Shown: positions 10,359 to 20,232 of the stretch, piece after piece
Layout of the letters: every line of letters starts with the position of its first letter
Numbering within the stretch: position 1 is the first letter of the stretch
Assembly (NCBI GenBank): GCA_017475005.1
Contig: JAFVGI010000015.1
Coordinates: forward strand, 1-64,000
From: Prevotella sp.
GTDB taxonomy: Bacteria; Bacteroidota; Bacteroidia; Bacteroidales; Bacteroidaceae
Direction: 5' to 3'
DNA length: 64,000 nucleotides
Program-made: the position numbers and the translations under genes
The notes under the pieces: generated by a model
What the model saw: only the letters and a program-made list of their open reading frames with translations
What the model was told of the DNA's origin: nothing
Database searches by the model: none

Positions 10359-10892
10359 CTATGATAGTTCCTTAAGAATATTCTTGAGCTGTGACTTCAC
10401 AGAGGTGTCCAGACGATAGGTATCATATTCGAGTATGAACCCACCGAGTATGTCCGGATTAACCTCAGTAGAGAACTCCACAGTTCCATTAGTACTACTC
10501 TCGACCATTTTCTGCATTTTCGTCTCCATATCAGATGATACAGGAACGGCCGTTGTGAGTTTTCCGCGGATGATATTCTTCTGCTGACGATAGAGAGTGA
10601 GGTAGGAATATGCCATGAACTGTGTCATTTTCTCGCGACCCTCGTCAAGGATCAGCTTAATGAAGTTCTGCGTCATGTCGCTGACCTTCCCTCCTGCTGC
10701 AGCCAGCAGCAGTTCTGACTTCCGGGCTTTATCAATCATGGGATTGTCTATGGTCTTACGGAGTTCCGGTACCTGGGCATAACTCTCAACAAGAGTCTGC
10801 ATTTCCTTATATACCTTCTCTTCGACCTTAGCATCCATTGAGCCCTTCAACAGTGCTCTGGCATAGCGCATTGATATAACACCGATGTCCAT
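10359..10892 (-). CDS. atpH: ATP synthase delta subunit
   Basis: A 177-residue peripheral-stalk protein with an all-helical N-terminal domain (ISMRYARALLKGSMDAKVEE) and a C-terminal beta-containing tail (NPDILGGFILEYDTYRLD) typical of OSCP/delta. It joins the b subunits to the top of F1. It begins three bases after atpF. Confidence 0.94.
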   Translation of the reverse strand: MDIGVISMRYARALLKGSMDAKVEEKVYKEMQTLVESYAQVPELRKTIDNPMIDKARKSELLLAAAGGKVSDMTQNFIKLILDEGREKMTQFMAYSYLTLYRQQKNIIRGKLTTAVPVSSDMETKMQKMVESSTNGTVEFSTEVNPDILGGFILEYDTYRLDTSVKSQLKNILKELS

Positions 10893-10895
10893 ATC

Positions 10896-11393
10896 CTACT
10901 TCGTAACAGAGACTTCATCCAGCAGCTTGTCAATCAACTGCATCTGAGCCTTATCGGTACTCAGATTCTGGCGAACCACCTTTTCGGCTATCTGAACGGA
11001 CAGTTCTGCCACCTGCGCTCTTATCTCACGTATAGCAGAAGCTTTCTCGTTCTCTATCTGTGCCTTTGCCTCGCTGAGCAGCTTGTTTGCCTGCTCGCGA
11101 GCATCAGCATCAGCCTTAGCCACAACAGCATCGTGAGTTTCCTTGGCTTCCTTCAGTATCTGAGCCTGTTTCTCACGTGCCGCCTGCAATAGTGCCTCAC
11201 CTTCCTTCTGTATATTGGCCAACTTCTCCGTTGCCTCATGTGCCTTAGCAAGAGAGCTGTCGATATATTCCTTGCGCTCGTTCACCATATTGACGATAAC
11301 GGGAAAGCCCCATTTCTTCAATATGACAAGCACAATGAGGAAGACGACAGTCATCCAAAAGAAGAGACCAAAAGCGGGCGTTATTAATGACAT
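10896..11393 (-). CDS. atpF: Fo ATP synthase b subunit
   Basis: At 165 residues it has one N-terminal membrane helix (about 5-26) followed by a long charged, Ala/Glu/Lys-rich coiled coil that forms the stator stalk. It follows atpE by 60 bases. Confidence 0.95.
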   Translation of the reverse strand: MSLITPAFGLFFWMTVVFLIVLVILKKWGFPVIVNMVNERKEYIDSSLAKAHEATEKLANIQKEGEALLQAAREKQAQILKEAKETHDAVVAKADADAREQANKLLSEAKAQIENEKASAIREIRAQVAELSVQIAEKVVRQNLSTDKAQMQLIDKLLDEVSVTK

Positions 11394-11453
11394 AGTCTGG
11401 ATTACAGATTTATGGATTTAAAATTACTGTTTCTCTTTTCTGCTGCTTCGGGA

Positions 11454-11714
<261 letters not shown>

Positions 11715-11759
11715 TTAAAGGTTTTTATTGTTGTTGTTATTTATTGTTGACTATATTTC

Positions 11760-12851
11760 CTATTCGTGCGTCGCATGTGACATATTTATATATATAGCAC
11801 TGAGCAACGTAAATACCATTGCCTGGATGTAGCATACCAACAGTTCGAGGAACATCATGAATATGCTCATAGCCACGCTGACAGGCGTTATGATTCCGCC
11901 CAACAGATTACCCATCCAGCCGCCAAGTGCAAACATTATGAATATCATGCATGACAGCGATATAGCGATGGCGTGTCCTGCAAGCATGTTGGCAAACAGT
12001 CGCACCATAAGGACTATCGGTTTAATGAATACTCCGAAGAGCTCTATGACAGGCATCAGAGGAACTGGGCATTTCAGCCATGTAGGCACCTCCGGCCAGA
12101 ATATCTCCTTCCAGTAATGGGAATTACCTGTGCAGTTGGTGATGAGGAATGTCATCAATGCCAATGCTGCAGTAACGGCGATGTTACCCGTAATGTTACC
12201 ACCACCTGGAGGGAATGGCATCACACCCATGAGATTAGCGAAGAAGATAAAGAAGAAGCACGTCAGCAGATAGGGAGCATACTTGTCAGCTTTCTCTCCA
12301 AGTGTTGACTTGATGAGGTCGTTGTAAACGCTCATTACGAACATGTGCATCATGCCTGTGAATCCCTTCGGTGCAGGGTCGTCAATCTTATGTTTCTTAC
12401 ACCAACGTGCAGGAACGAGAATACATATCACAAGCAGTATGGCATCGATGAAGAGCACCATAACCTGCTTCGTAATCGAGATATCAAGGCATACGGGCTC
12501 CAACGTACCGTTAACCATCTCTACTATCTCGCCCTTTTCATCCTCTGCTCCCTTGATATAGAAGCCATCAGGTCCCTCACGCAGCAACTCCGCATTCGGT
12601 TCGTGTTCGAACTGCGAACTGCACATAACGTGAAAACCGGAATTCTGGCTGTAGAAGATCATGGGCAGATTGATAACCACAGGATGTTCGTTGATGTCTG
12701 TGACATGCCACTGATAACTATCCTGCACGTGCCCGAAAAGAATCTCCTTCAAGGATATCTTTCCCTCCTCACCTTCCTCCTCGGCTGCAACGGCGGGGAG
12801 AGTCATCAGAAGGGATGCCAGTAGAAAGAATATTATCTTTTTATGTTTCAT
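11760..12851 (-). CDS. atpB: Fo ATP synthase a subunit
   Basis: The 363-residue protein has an N-terminal signal-like segment (MKHKKIIFFLLASLLMTLPA) and a long periplasmic stretch before the membrane region, the Bacteroidetes form of AtpB (usual bacterial length about 240-270). The stator arginine lies in MVRLFANMLAGH. It forms the proton half-channels next to the c ring. Its start overlaps the stop of the small upstream gene by four bases (ATGA). Confidence 0.95.
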   Translation of the reverse strand: MKHKKIIFFLLASLLMTLPAVAAEEEGEEGKISLKEILFGHVQDSYQWHVTDINEHPVVINLPMIFYSQNSGFHVMCSSQFEHEPNAELLREGPDGFYIKGAEDEKGEIVEMVNGTLEPVCLDISITKQVMVLFIDAILLVICILVPARWCKKHKIDDPAPKGFTGMMHMFVMSVYNDLIKSTLGEKADKYAPYLLTCFFFIFFANLMGVMPFPPGGGNITGNIAVTAALALMTFLITNCTGNSHYWKEIFWPEVPTWLKCPVPLMPVIELFGVFIKPIVLMVRLFANMLAGHAIAISLSCMIFIMFALGGWMGNLLGGIITPVSVAMSIFMMFLELLVCYIQAMVFTLLSAIYINMSHATHE

Positions 12852-13036
12852 TTTTTCTTTGCAGATATGTAGTAGTACGTCGTTTCAAATATAAGCATCA
12901 GGAAATAGATTACGAGAAAACTTATTGTCACTACTTTCATTTTCCAAAGGTCGTCGCTTACCAGATACATGCATATAGCATATAGTACCAGCGCCACGAC
13001 CATACGTGCTATCATCAAAACTAAGTGTCCTGCCAT
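12848..13036 (-). CDS. Small membrane protein of the atp operon (AtpI-like position)
   Basis: About 62 residues with two membrane helices separated by a short loop (SDDLWKMK). The frame opens at 13048, but ATG 13036 (MAGHLVLMIARMV) overlaps atpC least (16 bases) and is preferred. It sits between atpC and atpB, where Bacteroidetes carry a small AtpI-like protein thought to help c-ring assembly. Sequence similarity to AtpI is not obvious by eye, so the role is inferred from position. Confidence 0.7.
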   Translation of the reverse strand: MAGHLVLMIARMVVALVLYAICMYLVSDDLWKMKVVTISFLVIYFLMLIFETTYYYISAKKK

Positions 13037-13272
13037 AGTTCTACGCACAGGCTCACATTGTTCTTTAGCACTTCCACGAAACCGCCTACTACGTTGAGTT
13101 GCTGTTTGCCGTCCTTCGTAGTGTATTCCACCCTACCCTTCTGTAGCGCGGAGACAATCGGGGCGTGGTTATTGAGAATCTCGAATTCTCCTAACATACC
13201 AGGCACCTTGACAGACTCCACCTCGCCATTGAAGTGTATCTTTTCAGGACTTACTATTTTTAATGTAAGCAT
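13021..13272 (-). CDS. atpC: F1 ATP synthase epsilon subunit (short form)
   Basis: Eighty-three residues cover the N-terminal beta-sandwich domain (LKIVSPEKIHFNGEVESVKV, PGMLGEFEIL). The C-terminal inhibitory helices of longer epsilon subunits are absent, which is normal for Bacteroidetes and means the usual helix-based inhibition is not available. It starts 29 bases after atpD and overlaps the next gene. Confidence 0.94.
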   Translation of the reverse strand: MLTLKIVSPEKIHFNGEVESVKVPGMLGEFEILNNHAPIVSALQKGRVEYTTKDGKQQLNVVGGFVEVLKNNVSLCVELWQDT

Positions 13273-13301
13273 AATGCTTCAGATTTCTAATAACCTTATA
13301 T

Positions 13302-14813
<1,512 letters not shown>

Positions 14814-14865
14814 TTATCTTATTTTTATAGGTTAACTTTCACCTGAAATATATAGGTTCTGGCTA

Positions 14866-14897
14866 CAAAATTATATATTTTTCTCAACACGAACAAA
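14866..14897 (-). promoter_or_regulatory. ATP synthase operon promoter
   Basis: The minus strand carries TTTG, 20 bases, TAATTTTG, a full match to the Bacteroidetes primary sigma factor consensus. A leader of about 50 bases precedes the atpD start. Confidence 0.8.
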
Positions 14898-14917
14898 TTT
14901 CAATGAAAAAAATTATG

Positions 14918-15784
14918 TTAAAAAAAATCAATTTCCTGTCCGTCATAAGCGAAATAGAAGCCCTTTGGCAACTTTGAGTTTGCTATATCGTGGGTGCCAA
15001 TGTCGTGTGTAAGGTGTATAAAATATGTCTGTTCCGCTCCTATTGCTTGTGCAAACTGTATTGCATCATCAACCAATTGGTGGCTGTGATGCTCCTTTTC
15101 GAATCTCAGGGCATTTATAACAAAAACCTTTACCCCTTCAAGAAGTCGCATTGTCTCCTCTGGAGCTGTCTTCATATCTGTTATGTATGCAAACTTGCCA
15201 ATACGATATCCCAAAATAGGCAATTTGCCGTGCATCACCGCAATAGGCATCACCTCCAAGTTCTCATCAACAGCAGGAATCACTTCCGTATGTCCCTCAC
15301 GACGCATTACACCTTCCAATGTTGCACCGCTGCCAGGAAAATGAGCGACATATTCCTCTGGGCGCGATATAACGAAACTCCTGCCAGCGACTACCTCATG
15401 CAGTTTCAATAATGGAACTCCTGGATACAGATGTTCTTTGAAACAATATGGCATTGTTGTATGAAGAGTATCAATGACATCCTGCTGAGCATAGATATCA
15501 ACATCACCAAACCACGCAAACGGCCTCAGGTCATCAACACCTCCCACATGGTCATAGTGCACATGAGTCAACAACACAGCATCAAGTTTTCCGAAACGAT
15601 TCATGATTTGCTGTCTGAAATCCGGACCACAGTCAATCAATATGCGCAGTCCTTTGTCTGTCTCGAGTAATGCTGAACTCCTAAGTCGTTTATCACGAGG
15701 GTCATTACTGCGACACACTTCACAATCGCACCCGATTGCGGGCACTCCTATAGACGTTCCTGTTCCTAAGAAAGTAACCTTCAT
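14918..15784 (-). CDS. MBL-fold metallo-hydrolase, PhnP-like phosphodiesterase family
   Basis: At 288 residues it has the N-terminal FLGTGTSIGVPAIGCDCEVC block and the metal motif LTHVHYDHVGGVDD, with further metal ligands expected in MHGK and the late IHLTHDI. The Cys-containing GCDCxVC motif and the overall layout match the PhnP/lipoate-ligase-associated MBL family that cleaves cyclic phosphodiesters. There are no phn genes nearby, so the substrate is unknown. Its start overlaps the nhaD stop by four bases (ATGA), so the two are coupled. Confidence 0.85.
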   Translation of the reverse strand: MKVTFLGTGTSIGVPAIGCDCEVCRSNDPRDKRLRSSALLETDKGLRILIDCGPDFRQQIMNRFGKLDAVLLTHVHYDHVGGVDDLRPFAWFGDVDIYAQQDVIDTLHTTMPYCFKEHLYPGVPLLKLHEVVAGRSFVISRPEEYVAHFPGSGATLEGVMRREGHTEVIPAVDENLEVMPIAVMHGKLPILGYRIGKFAYITDMKTAPEETMRLLEGVKVFVINALRFEKEHHSHQLVDDAIQFAQAIGAEQTYFIHLTHDIGTHDIANSKLPKGFYFAYDGQEIDFF

Positions 15785-17151
15785 ATCAGTTCAAGACACA
15801 ACACTATGAAGCCTACTCCTCCACCAATAAGTGCCAGTGGAGTAATATGTTTAATATACCACGACAAACTGACACCTTCACGTTGCATATATACAACACC
15901 GCTGATGCTTCCGAAGGCAAGTATGCTGCCGCCTGCAGAGGTCGCAAACGAGAGCACCTTCCAATAAGCGCCGTCAATAGCATAATAAGGTATGCTGGTC
16001 GAAGCGTCATGCAACGATACCATCGTGATACAAGAGGCAAAACTATCCAGCACCACAGAGATTGCACCAGACAATATGCCGACAATCCATATATTTCCTA
16101 TCAAGCTGTCTATACGCTCCGAAGCCCACGCAATAGCTCCAGTCTCCATTACAACTCCGACAGCCAAAAGCACACCTACTATATATAGTATCTGCTGAAT
16201 GGTGTTATACATCATCCTCTGTGGCGTATCATCCGCACGGAAACGTCGCGTTACCGAGAACAACTTATGATTAAAAATCTCGTTCACCACCCACAGAAGG
16301 CTCAATACACAAAAAGCTCCCAAGAATGGCGGCAACTTAGTAATTGCTGTAAAGGATGGTATGAACCACAATCCTCCTAAGGCAACAACAAACATTATTC
16401 CTCGCTGCCAGAAGCGCATATTAGTATCATCGCCCCTGTACGGCAGTCTCGGATGCTCCACTTCAACTGTTTTCGGCAAACGCAGGCTCACCATTGCTGT
16501 TGGTATTATCCATGCTAACAGACAAGGAAGTGCCATTGTCTTTGTATATCCTGTTGCAGTTATCAGTCCTTGATTCCAAAGCACCAGCCCTGTCGGGTCA
16601 CCAATAACAGTCATTGCTCCTCCGAATATTACAGCTATCAATACCATTGCGCCATACAACATGCGATCCCTTGTGCGAGGCAACACGATATTTGTAACTG
16701 TCAACATCAGGACTATTGTGGAGATATTATCAAGATTTGCAGAAATAATGAATGATATAGCCGTCAGTTTCCACAGCAGCAACTTACTGTTATGGGTACG
16801 AATCCACAACGTCAGGAAGTCAAAGCATCCGTTTGTATGCAGAATACTGACAATACCCATTGTAGCCATCAGGAACAATACTATTTCTGCAGCGCGGCCT
16901 ACATATGGCACAAAAACATTCTGTGCTATATAATGCTTTACTGCAATACTGTTCGGCTGTATTCCATTAAGAAATTCCGCATAATCATGAGCATGCAGAT
17001 TGCTCACGAAGTCAGCTCCGAAAGAGATGTAAAGCACCCATCCTAAAGTACATGCGAACACAGCCACAGCCGATTTGTTCACATTAGTCCATTGCTCAGT
17101 AGCAATGAAGAACAAACTAATAATAAGTATAGAGGCTATAACAATTGACAT
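15781..17151 (-). CDS. nhaD: NhaD-type Na+/H+ antiporter
   Basis: A 456-residue polytopic membrane protein with about 12 helices of the ion transporter (NhaD/ArsB) superfamily. Motifs include SANLDNISTIVLMLT, VIGDPTGLVLWN and a late SFATSAGGSILAFGSISGV. NhaD exchanges Na+ for H+ across the inner membrane, which fits alkaline or salt stress. The MBL gene downstream is translationally coupled. Confidence 0.9.
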   Translation of the reverse strand: MSIVIASILIISLFFIATEQWTNVNKSAVAVFACTLGWVLYISFGADFVSNLHAHDYAEFLNGIQPNSIAVKHYIAQNVFVPYVGRAAEIVLFLMATMGIVSILHTNGCFDFLTLWIRTHNSKLLLWKLTAISFIISANLDNISTIVLMLTVTNIVLPRTRDRMLYGAMVLIAVIFGGAMTVIGDPTGLVLWNQGLITATGYTKTMALPCLLAWIIPTAMVSLRLPKTVEVEHPRLPYRGDDTNMRFWQRGIMFVVALGGLWFIPSFTAITKLPPFLGAFCVLSLLWVVNEIFNHKLFSVTRRFRADDTPQRMMYNTIQQILYIVGVLLAVGVVMETGAIAWASERIDSLIGNIWIVGILSGAISVVLDSFASCITMVSLHDASTSIPYYAIDGAYWKVLSFATSAGGSILAFGSISGVVYMQREGVSLSWYIKHITPLALIGGGVGFIVLCLELI

Positions 17152-17182
17152 ACCTTTACTTAATTAAGCCAGTGAATGTGTG

Positions 17183-17255
17183 AGCGGTAAGCGGGGCTCG
17201 AACCCGTGACCTGCGGCTTGGGAAGCCGCTGCTCTACCAACTGAGCTATTACCGC
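17183..17255 (-). tRNA. tRNA-Gly (CCC)
   Basis: A full cloverleaf: acceptor GCGGTAA/TTACCGC, anticodon stem GCGGC/GCCGC with loop TTCCCAA, and T-loop GGTTCGAGC. Anticodon CCC reads GGG. No CCA is encoded. It lies downstream of tRNA-Thr in the same transcript. Confidence 0.95.
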
Positions 17256-17296
17256 ATTCTAAAAAAGGTTGAACACTATCGCCCAACCCCTTTTAG

Positions 17297-17369
<73 letters not shown>

Positions 17370-17403
17370 ACTCTTCGCTAATCCTTTTTTTGAATTGCGA
17401 GTG

Positions 17404-17435
17404 CAAAGATAACATTATTTCCTGATATATACAAA
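17404..17435 (-). promoter_or_regulatory. Promoter of tRNA-Thr/tRNA-Gly
   Basis: A perfect TTTG, 20 bases, TATCTTTG arrangement on the minus strand, ending about 35 bases before tRNA-Thr. Confidence 0.85.
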
Positions 17436-17538
17436 AGAAAAAACGGAAAAATTTATTTTAATCAACCTCAATCCTTAAAAAATCTTAAAATTAGATATCA
17501 CCAGACACACTTCTAACTATTATGTTAAAGTTTTTTTA

Positions 17539-17546
17539 TACCTTTG
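17539..17546 (+). promoter_or_regulatory. -7 box of the rpmB-rpmG promoter
   Basis: TACCTTTG with following CAC matches the -7 element; the -33 region is not a good match. It lies about 55 bases before the rpmB start. Confidence 0.7.
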
Positions 17547-17600
17547 CACTCTGTTTGGAATAAGTAGCACTAAAAACGAACTAAAAAATAAAATACAGAA

Positions 17601-17864
17601 ATGTCAAAAATTTGTCAAATTACTGGTAAGAAGGCAATGATCGGCAACAACGTATCTCACTCAAAGCATCGCACAAAGCGCAGTTTTGATGTAAACCTCT
17701 TTAGCAAGAAGTTCTACTATGTAGAGGAGGGTTGTTGGATTAGCCTTAAGATTTCTGCTGCAGGTCTTCGTCTCATTAACAAGATCGGTCTTGATGCAGC
17801 ATTGAAGCAGGCTGTTAAGAATGGCCACGTAGATTGGAAAGATATTAAAGTTATTGGTGAGTAG
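17601..17864 (+). CDS. rpmB: 50S ribosomal protein L28
   Basis: Eighty-seven residues beginning [21 protein letters not shown], the L28 signature, with the basic [13 protein letters not shown] segment. It binds 23S rRNA near the exit site. It leads a three-gene ribosomal cluster. Confidence 0.97.
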   Translation: MSKICQITGKKAMIGNNVSHSKHRTKRSFDVNLFSKKFYYVEEGCWISLKISAAGLRLINKIGLDAALKQAVKNGHVDWKDIKVIGE

Positions 17865-17911
17865 CCTAAGGCAAGTGCTCAAAGTTTCTAATATAAGAAG
17901 ATTATAGAATT

Positions 17912-18100
17912 ATGGCAAAGAAAGCAAAAGGCAATCGTGTTCAGGTAATCCTCGAATGCACAGAGATTAAGAATAGCGGCATGCCAGGCACAAGCCGTTA
18001 TATCACTACAAAGAATCGTAAGAACACTCCAGAGCGTTTGGAGTTGATGAAGTATAACCCAATCCTTAAGAAGATGACTCTTCACAAGGAAATAAAGTAA
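17912..18100 (+). CDS. rpmG: 50S ribosomal protein L33
   Basis: Sixty-two residues ([20 protein letters not shown]) with the L33 pattern [21 protein letters not shown]. It has a single Cys in LECTE rather than the two CxxC pairs of the zinc form, so it is the zinc-independent type. That is useful under zinc limitation. Confidence 0.96.
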   Translation: MAKKAKGNRVQVILECTEIKNSGMPGTSRYITTKNRKNTPERLELMKYNPILKKMTLHKEIK

Positions 18101-18114
18101 ACACATTTTAGACT

Positions 18115-18270
18115 ATGGCAAAGAAAGCGGTCGCTACCCTTCACGAAGGCTCTACTGATGGGCGCGCATACAGCAAAGTTATCAAGATGGTAAAAAGCCC
18201 TAAGACTGGTGCTTACATTTTCGACGAACAGATGGTTCGCAATGAAGACGTTCAGGCTTTTTTCAAGTAA
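18115..18270 (+). CDS. DUF4295 family ribosome-associated small protein
   Basis: Fifty-one residues: MAKKAVATLHEG at the start, VIKMVKSPKTGAYIF in the middle and a C-terminus ending AFFK. Bacteroidetes always carry a short basic protein of the DUF4295 family directly after rpmG. The gene starts 14 bases after rpmG and is almost certainly co-transcribed. Its role is unknown; the basic composition and position suggest ribosome association. Confidence 0.85.
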   Translation: MAKKAVATLHEGSTDGRAYSKVIKMVKSPKTGAYIFDEQMVRNEDVQAFFK

Positions 18271-18299
18271 GAATACCATAATATAATATTATATAAAAG

Positions 18300-18347
18300 G
18301 TTGCATTCGTCCTAACAGCAATGTTATTACGCATGCGACTTTTTTTA
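18300..18347 (+). terminator. Terminator after the L28-L33-DUF4295 cluster
   Basis: GTTGCAT pairs with ATGCGAC (one G-U) across a long loop, followed by seven T residues. The loop is large, so read-through into the response regulator is possible. Confidence 0.55.
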
Positions 18348-18377
18348 TTCCCACTATATATCTATAAAACTCACAAT

Positions 18378-19103
18378 ATGGAGAAATTCAAGGTAGTCAT
18401 TGTTGAAGATGTACCATTGGAGCTCAAGGGCACTGAGGGCTTGCTGAAGTCACAGGTTCCTGAAGCCGAGATTGTCGGAACAGCATCTACAGAAGGTGAA
18501 TATCTAAAGTTGATGCGCACAGTAACACCCGACCTTGTCCTCATGGATCTTGGCCTTCAGGGTTCTACGACTATCGGTGTGGAACTATGCCGCAACACGA
18601 AAGCCGACCATAAAGACATCAAGATTCTGGTCTTTACTGGCGAGTTACTCAACGAGAAACTCTGGGTAGATGTTCTCGATGCTGGTGCTGACGGCATTAT
18701 CCTTAAGACCGGCGAGATGCTCACCCGCACAGACATCATGAATGTTATGGCCGGCAAGAAGTTCGTCTTCAACGAGCCTCTCATGGAGCAAATCATCGAC
18801 ATCTTCCGCAGCAGCATCAATGGCAGCATCATGAAGATGGAAGCCACCATCTCTTATGACATTGACGAATATGACGAGCGTTTCCTCAGACATCTGGCAC
18901 TCGGATACACTAAAGACCAGATAACCAACCTCAAGGGAATGCCTTTTGGTGTGAAGAGCCTTGAAAAGCGCCAGGCAGAACTCGTACAGAAGCTCTTCCC
19001 TGACGGACACGGCGACTACGGAGTAAATGCTGTTCGTCTCGTAACACGAGCTTTCCAACTCCATATCTTGGACATCGATAATCTTGAGCCAGATGAAGAA
19101 TAG
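18378..19103 (+). CDS. Orphan response regulator with DUF5932-like C-terminal domain
   Basis: A 241-residue protein. Residues 1-125 are a receiver domain with acidic pocket VEDV, phospho-acceptor Asp57 in LVLMDLGL and LVFTGELL. The C-terminal part (about 165-235: DERFLRHLALGYTKDQI, KSLEKRQAELVQKLFP) resembles the helix-turn-helix of LuxR/NarL proteins but is the Bacteroidetes DUF5932 type. The frame extends upstream to 18321 through the terminator; ATG 18378 gives the correct domain start. No histidine kinase is adjacent. The mltG start overlaps its stop by 11 bases, so it is coupled to cell-wall glycan cleavage. Confidence 0.85.
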   Translation: MEKFKVVIVEDVPLELKGTEGLLKSQVPEAEIVGTASTEGEYLKLMRTVTPDLVLMDLGLQGSTTIGVELCRNTKADHKDIKILVFTGELLNEKLWVDVLDAGADGIILKTGEMLTRTDIMNVMAGKKFVFNEPLMEQIIDIFRSSINGSIMKMEATISYDIDEYDERFLRHLALGYTKDQITNLKGMPFGVKSLEKRQAELVQKLFPDGHGDYGVNAVRLVTRAFQLHILDIDNLEPDEE

Positions 19104-20112
19104 GTATTCCCACAAGGCGATATACGTTTTTCTCCTCATCATCTTTGGCGTGACAGCCTTCTATCTCTTTGCCCCTTTGAGCAAGGAGAAAGAAAACGTT
19201 TATCTCTATATCGATGACGATGACACCCCAGATTCCCTCTTCAATAAGATGGATGAACATTGTCACGACTATGGTGCTACAGCTGTTATGACTCTCTCAC
19301 GTCATTTCAACAAAGGCACTTTCCGTCCAGGTCGCTATACCATCACTCCAACAACGAATGCCTTTGTTTTGTTCCGCAATCTGCGAAATGGTAAACAAGA
19401 ACCCCTCAACCTCGTCATTTCCGAGGTTCGCACTCGCGAAAAACTGGCCGACATAATAGCTCCCAACCTTATGATGAGCAAGGAGGAACTGATGCGTTAT
19501 CTTAACAATAACGATTCCCTCGCCTTTCTTGGAGCAGGCATTGACACCTGTACTGTTATCGCTCTCTTCATGCCCTATACCTATGAGGTATATTGGAACA
19601 TTTCTCCACGCAAGTTGCTGAAGAAGATGCAGGAGAACCATAAAGCTTTCTGGAATGATGAGCGCAAAGCTAAGGCAAAAGCATTGGGACTCACTCCTAT
19701 TGAGGTTCAGACTCTTGCCAGCATTGTTGACGAAGAAACCAACTATCTGCCCGAGAAGCCCACTGTTGCAGGAATGTATTATAATCGCCTGAAGACCGAT
19801 ATGCCTCTGCAGGCAGATCCAACTGTGAAGTTTGCAATGCAGAACTTCGCCCTCAAGCGCATCTACAACAACATGCTTCTCTACCCATCACCCTATAACA
19901 CCTACTACACTACCGGTCTCCCTCCAGGCCCTATCCGTATAGCATCCGTAGCAGGTATCGATGCCGTGTTGAACCTACATCATCACGACTTCCTGTATAT
20001 GTGCGCCAAAGACGACCTTTCCGGCTCACATGTTTTTGCTGTAACATACCCCGAACATCTCCAAAATGCCGCAAAATATACCGCTGCTCTCAATGCACGC
20101 GGCATAAAGTAG
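19093..20112 (+). CDS. mltG: Endolytic murein transglycosylase MltG (YceG family)
   Basis: A 339-residue protein with one N-terminal membrane helix (about 9-29) and a periplasmic YceG domain. The active-site block ASIVDEETNY is at 209-218, followed by the conserved NRL, PLQADPTV and PGLPPGPI-type motifs (TTGLPPGPI). MltG cuts nascent glycan strands and sets their length. A TTG at 19084 would extend it by three codons, but ATG 19093 is preferred. It overlaps the response regulator. Confidence 0.93.
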   Translation: MKNRYSHKAIYVFLLIIFGVTAFYLFAPLSKEKENVYLYIDDDDTPDSLFNKMDEHCHDYGATAVMTLSRHFNKGTFRPGRYTITPTTNAFVLFRNLRNGKQEPLNLVISEVRTREKLADIIAPNLMMSKEELMRYLNNNDSLAFLGAGIDTCTVIALFMPYTYEVYWNISPRKLLKKMQENHKAFWNDERKAKAKALGLTPIEVQTLASIVDEETNYLPEKPTVAGMYYNRLKTDMPLQADPTVKFAMQNFALKRIYNNMLLYPSPYNTYYTTGLPPGPIRIASVAGIDAVLNLHHHDFLYMCAKDDLSGSHVFAVTYPEHLQNAAKYTAALNARGIK

Positions 20113-20128
20113 TTAAAAAAATATAAAT

Positions 20129-20164
20129 TATGTATGTGCGCACACATATACATACGCGCGCATG
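20129..20164. other. 36-base perfect alternating purine-pyrimidine tract (Z-DNA candidate)
   Basis: Every step from 20129 to 20164 alternates pyrimidine and purine, including GTGCGCAC and GCGCGC. Such tracts can form Z-DNA under negative supercoiling. It sits where the -33 element of the rpsA promoter would be. Confidence 0.8.
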
Positions 20165-20176
20165 AGATTTTTTTTA

Positions 20177-20184
20177 TACCTTTG
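20177..20184 (+). promoter_or_regulatory. -7 box of the rpsA promoter
   Basis: TACCTTTG followed by CATCC lies 49 bases before the rpsA ATG. No TTTG is found at the -33 position; instead the alternating GC/AC tract ends there. Confidence 0.75.
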
Positions 20185-20232
20185 CATCCGCTTTTCCCAA
20201 TTCAGGGGGAGCATAAATATTTAATTAACATT

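Noticed and set aside
20134..20232. 33-residue N-terminal extension of S1
   Set aside because: It covers the promoter and alternating tract, so it cannot be on the transcript.
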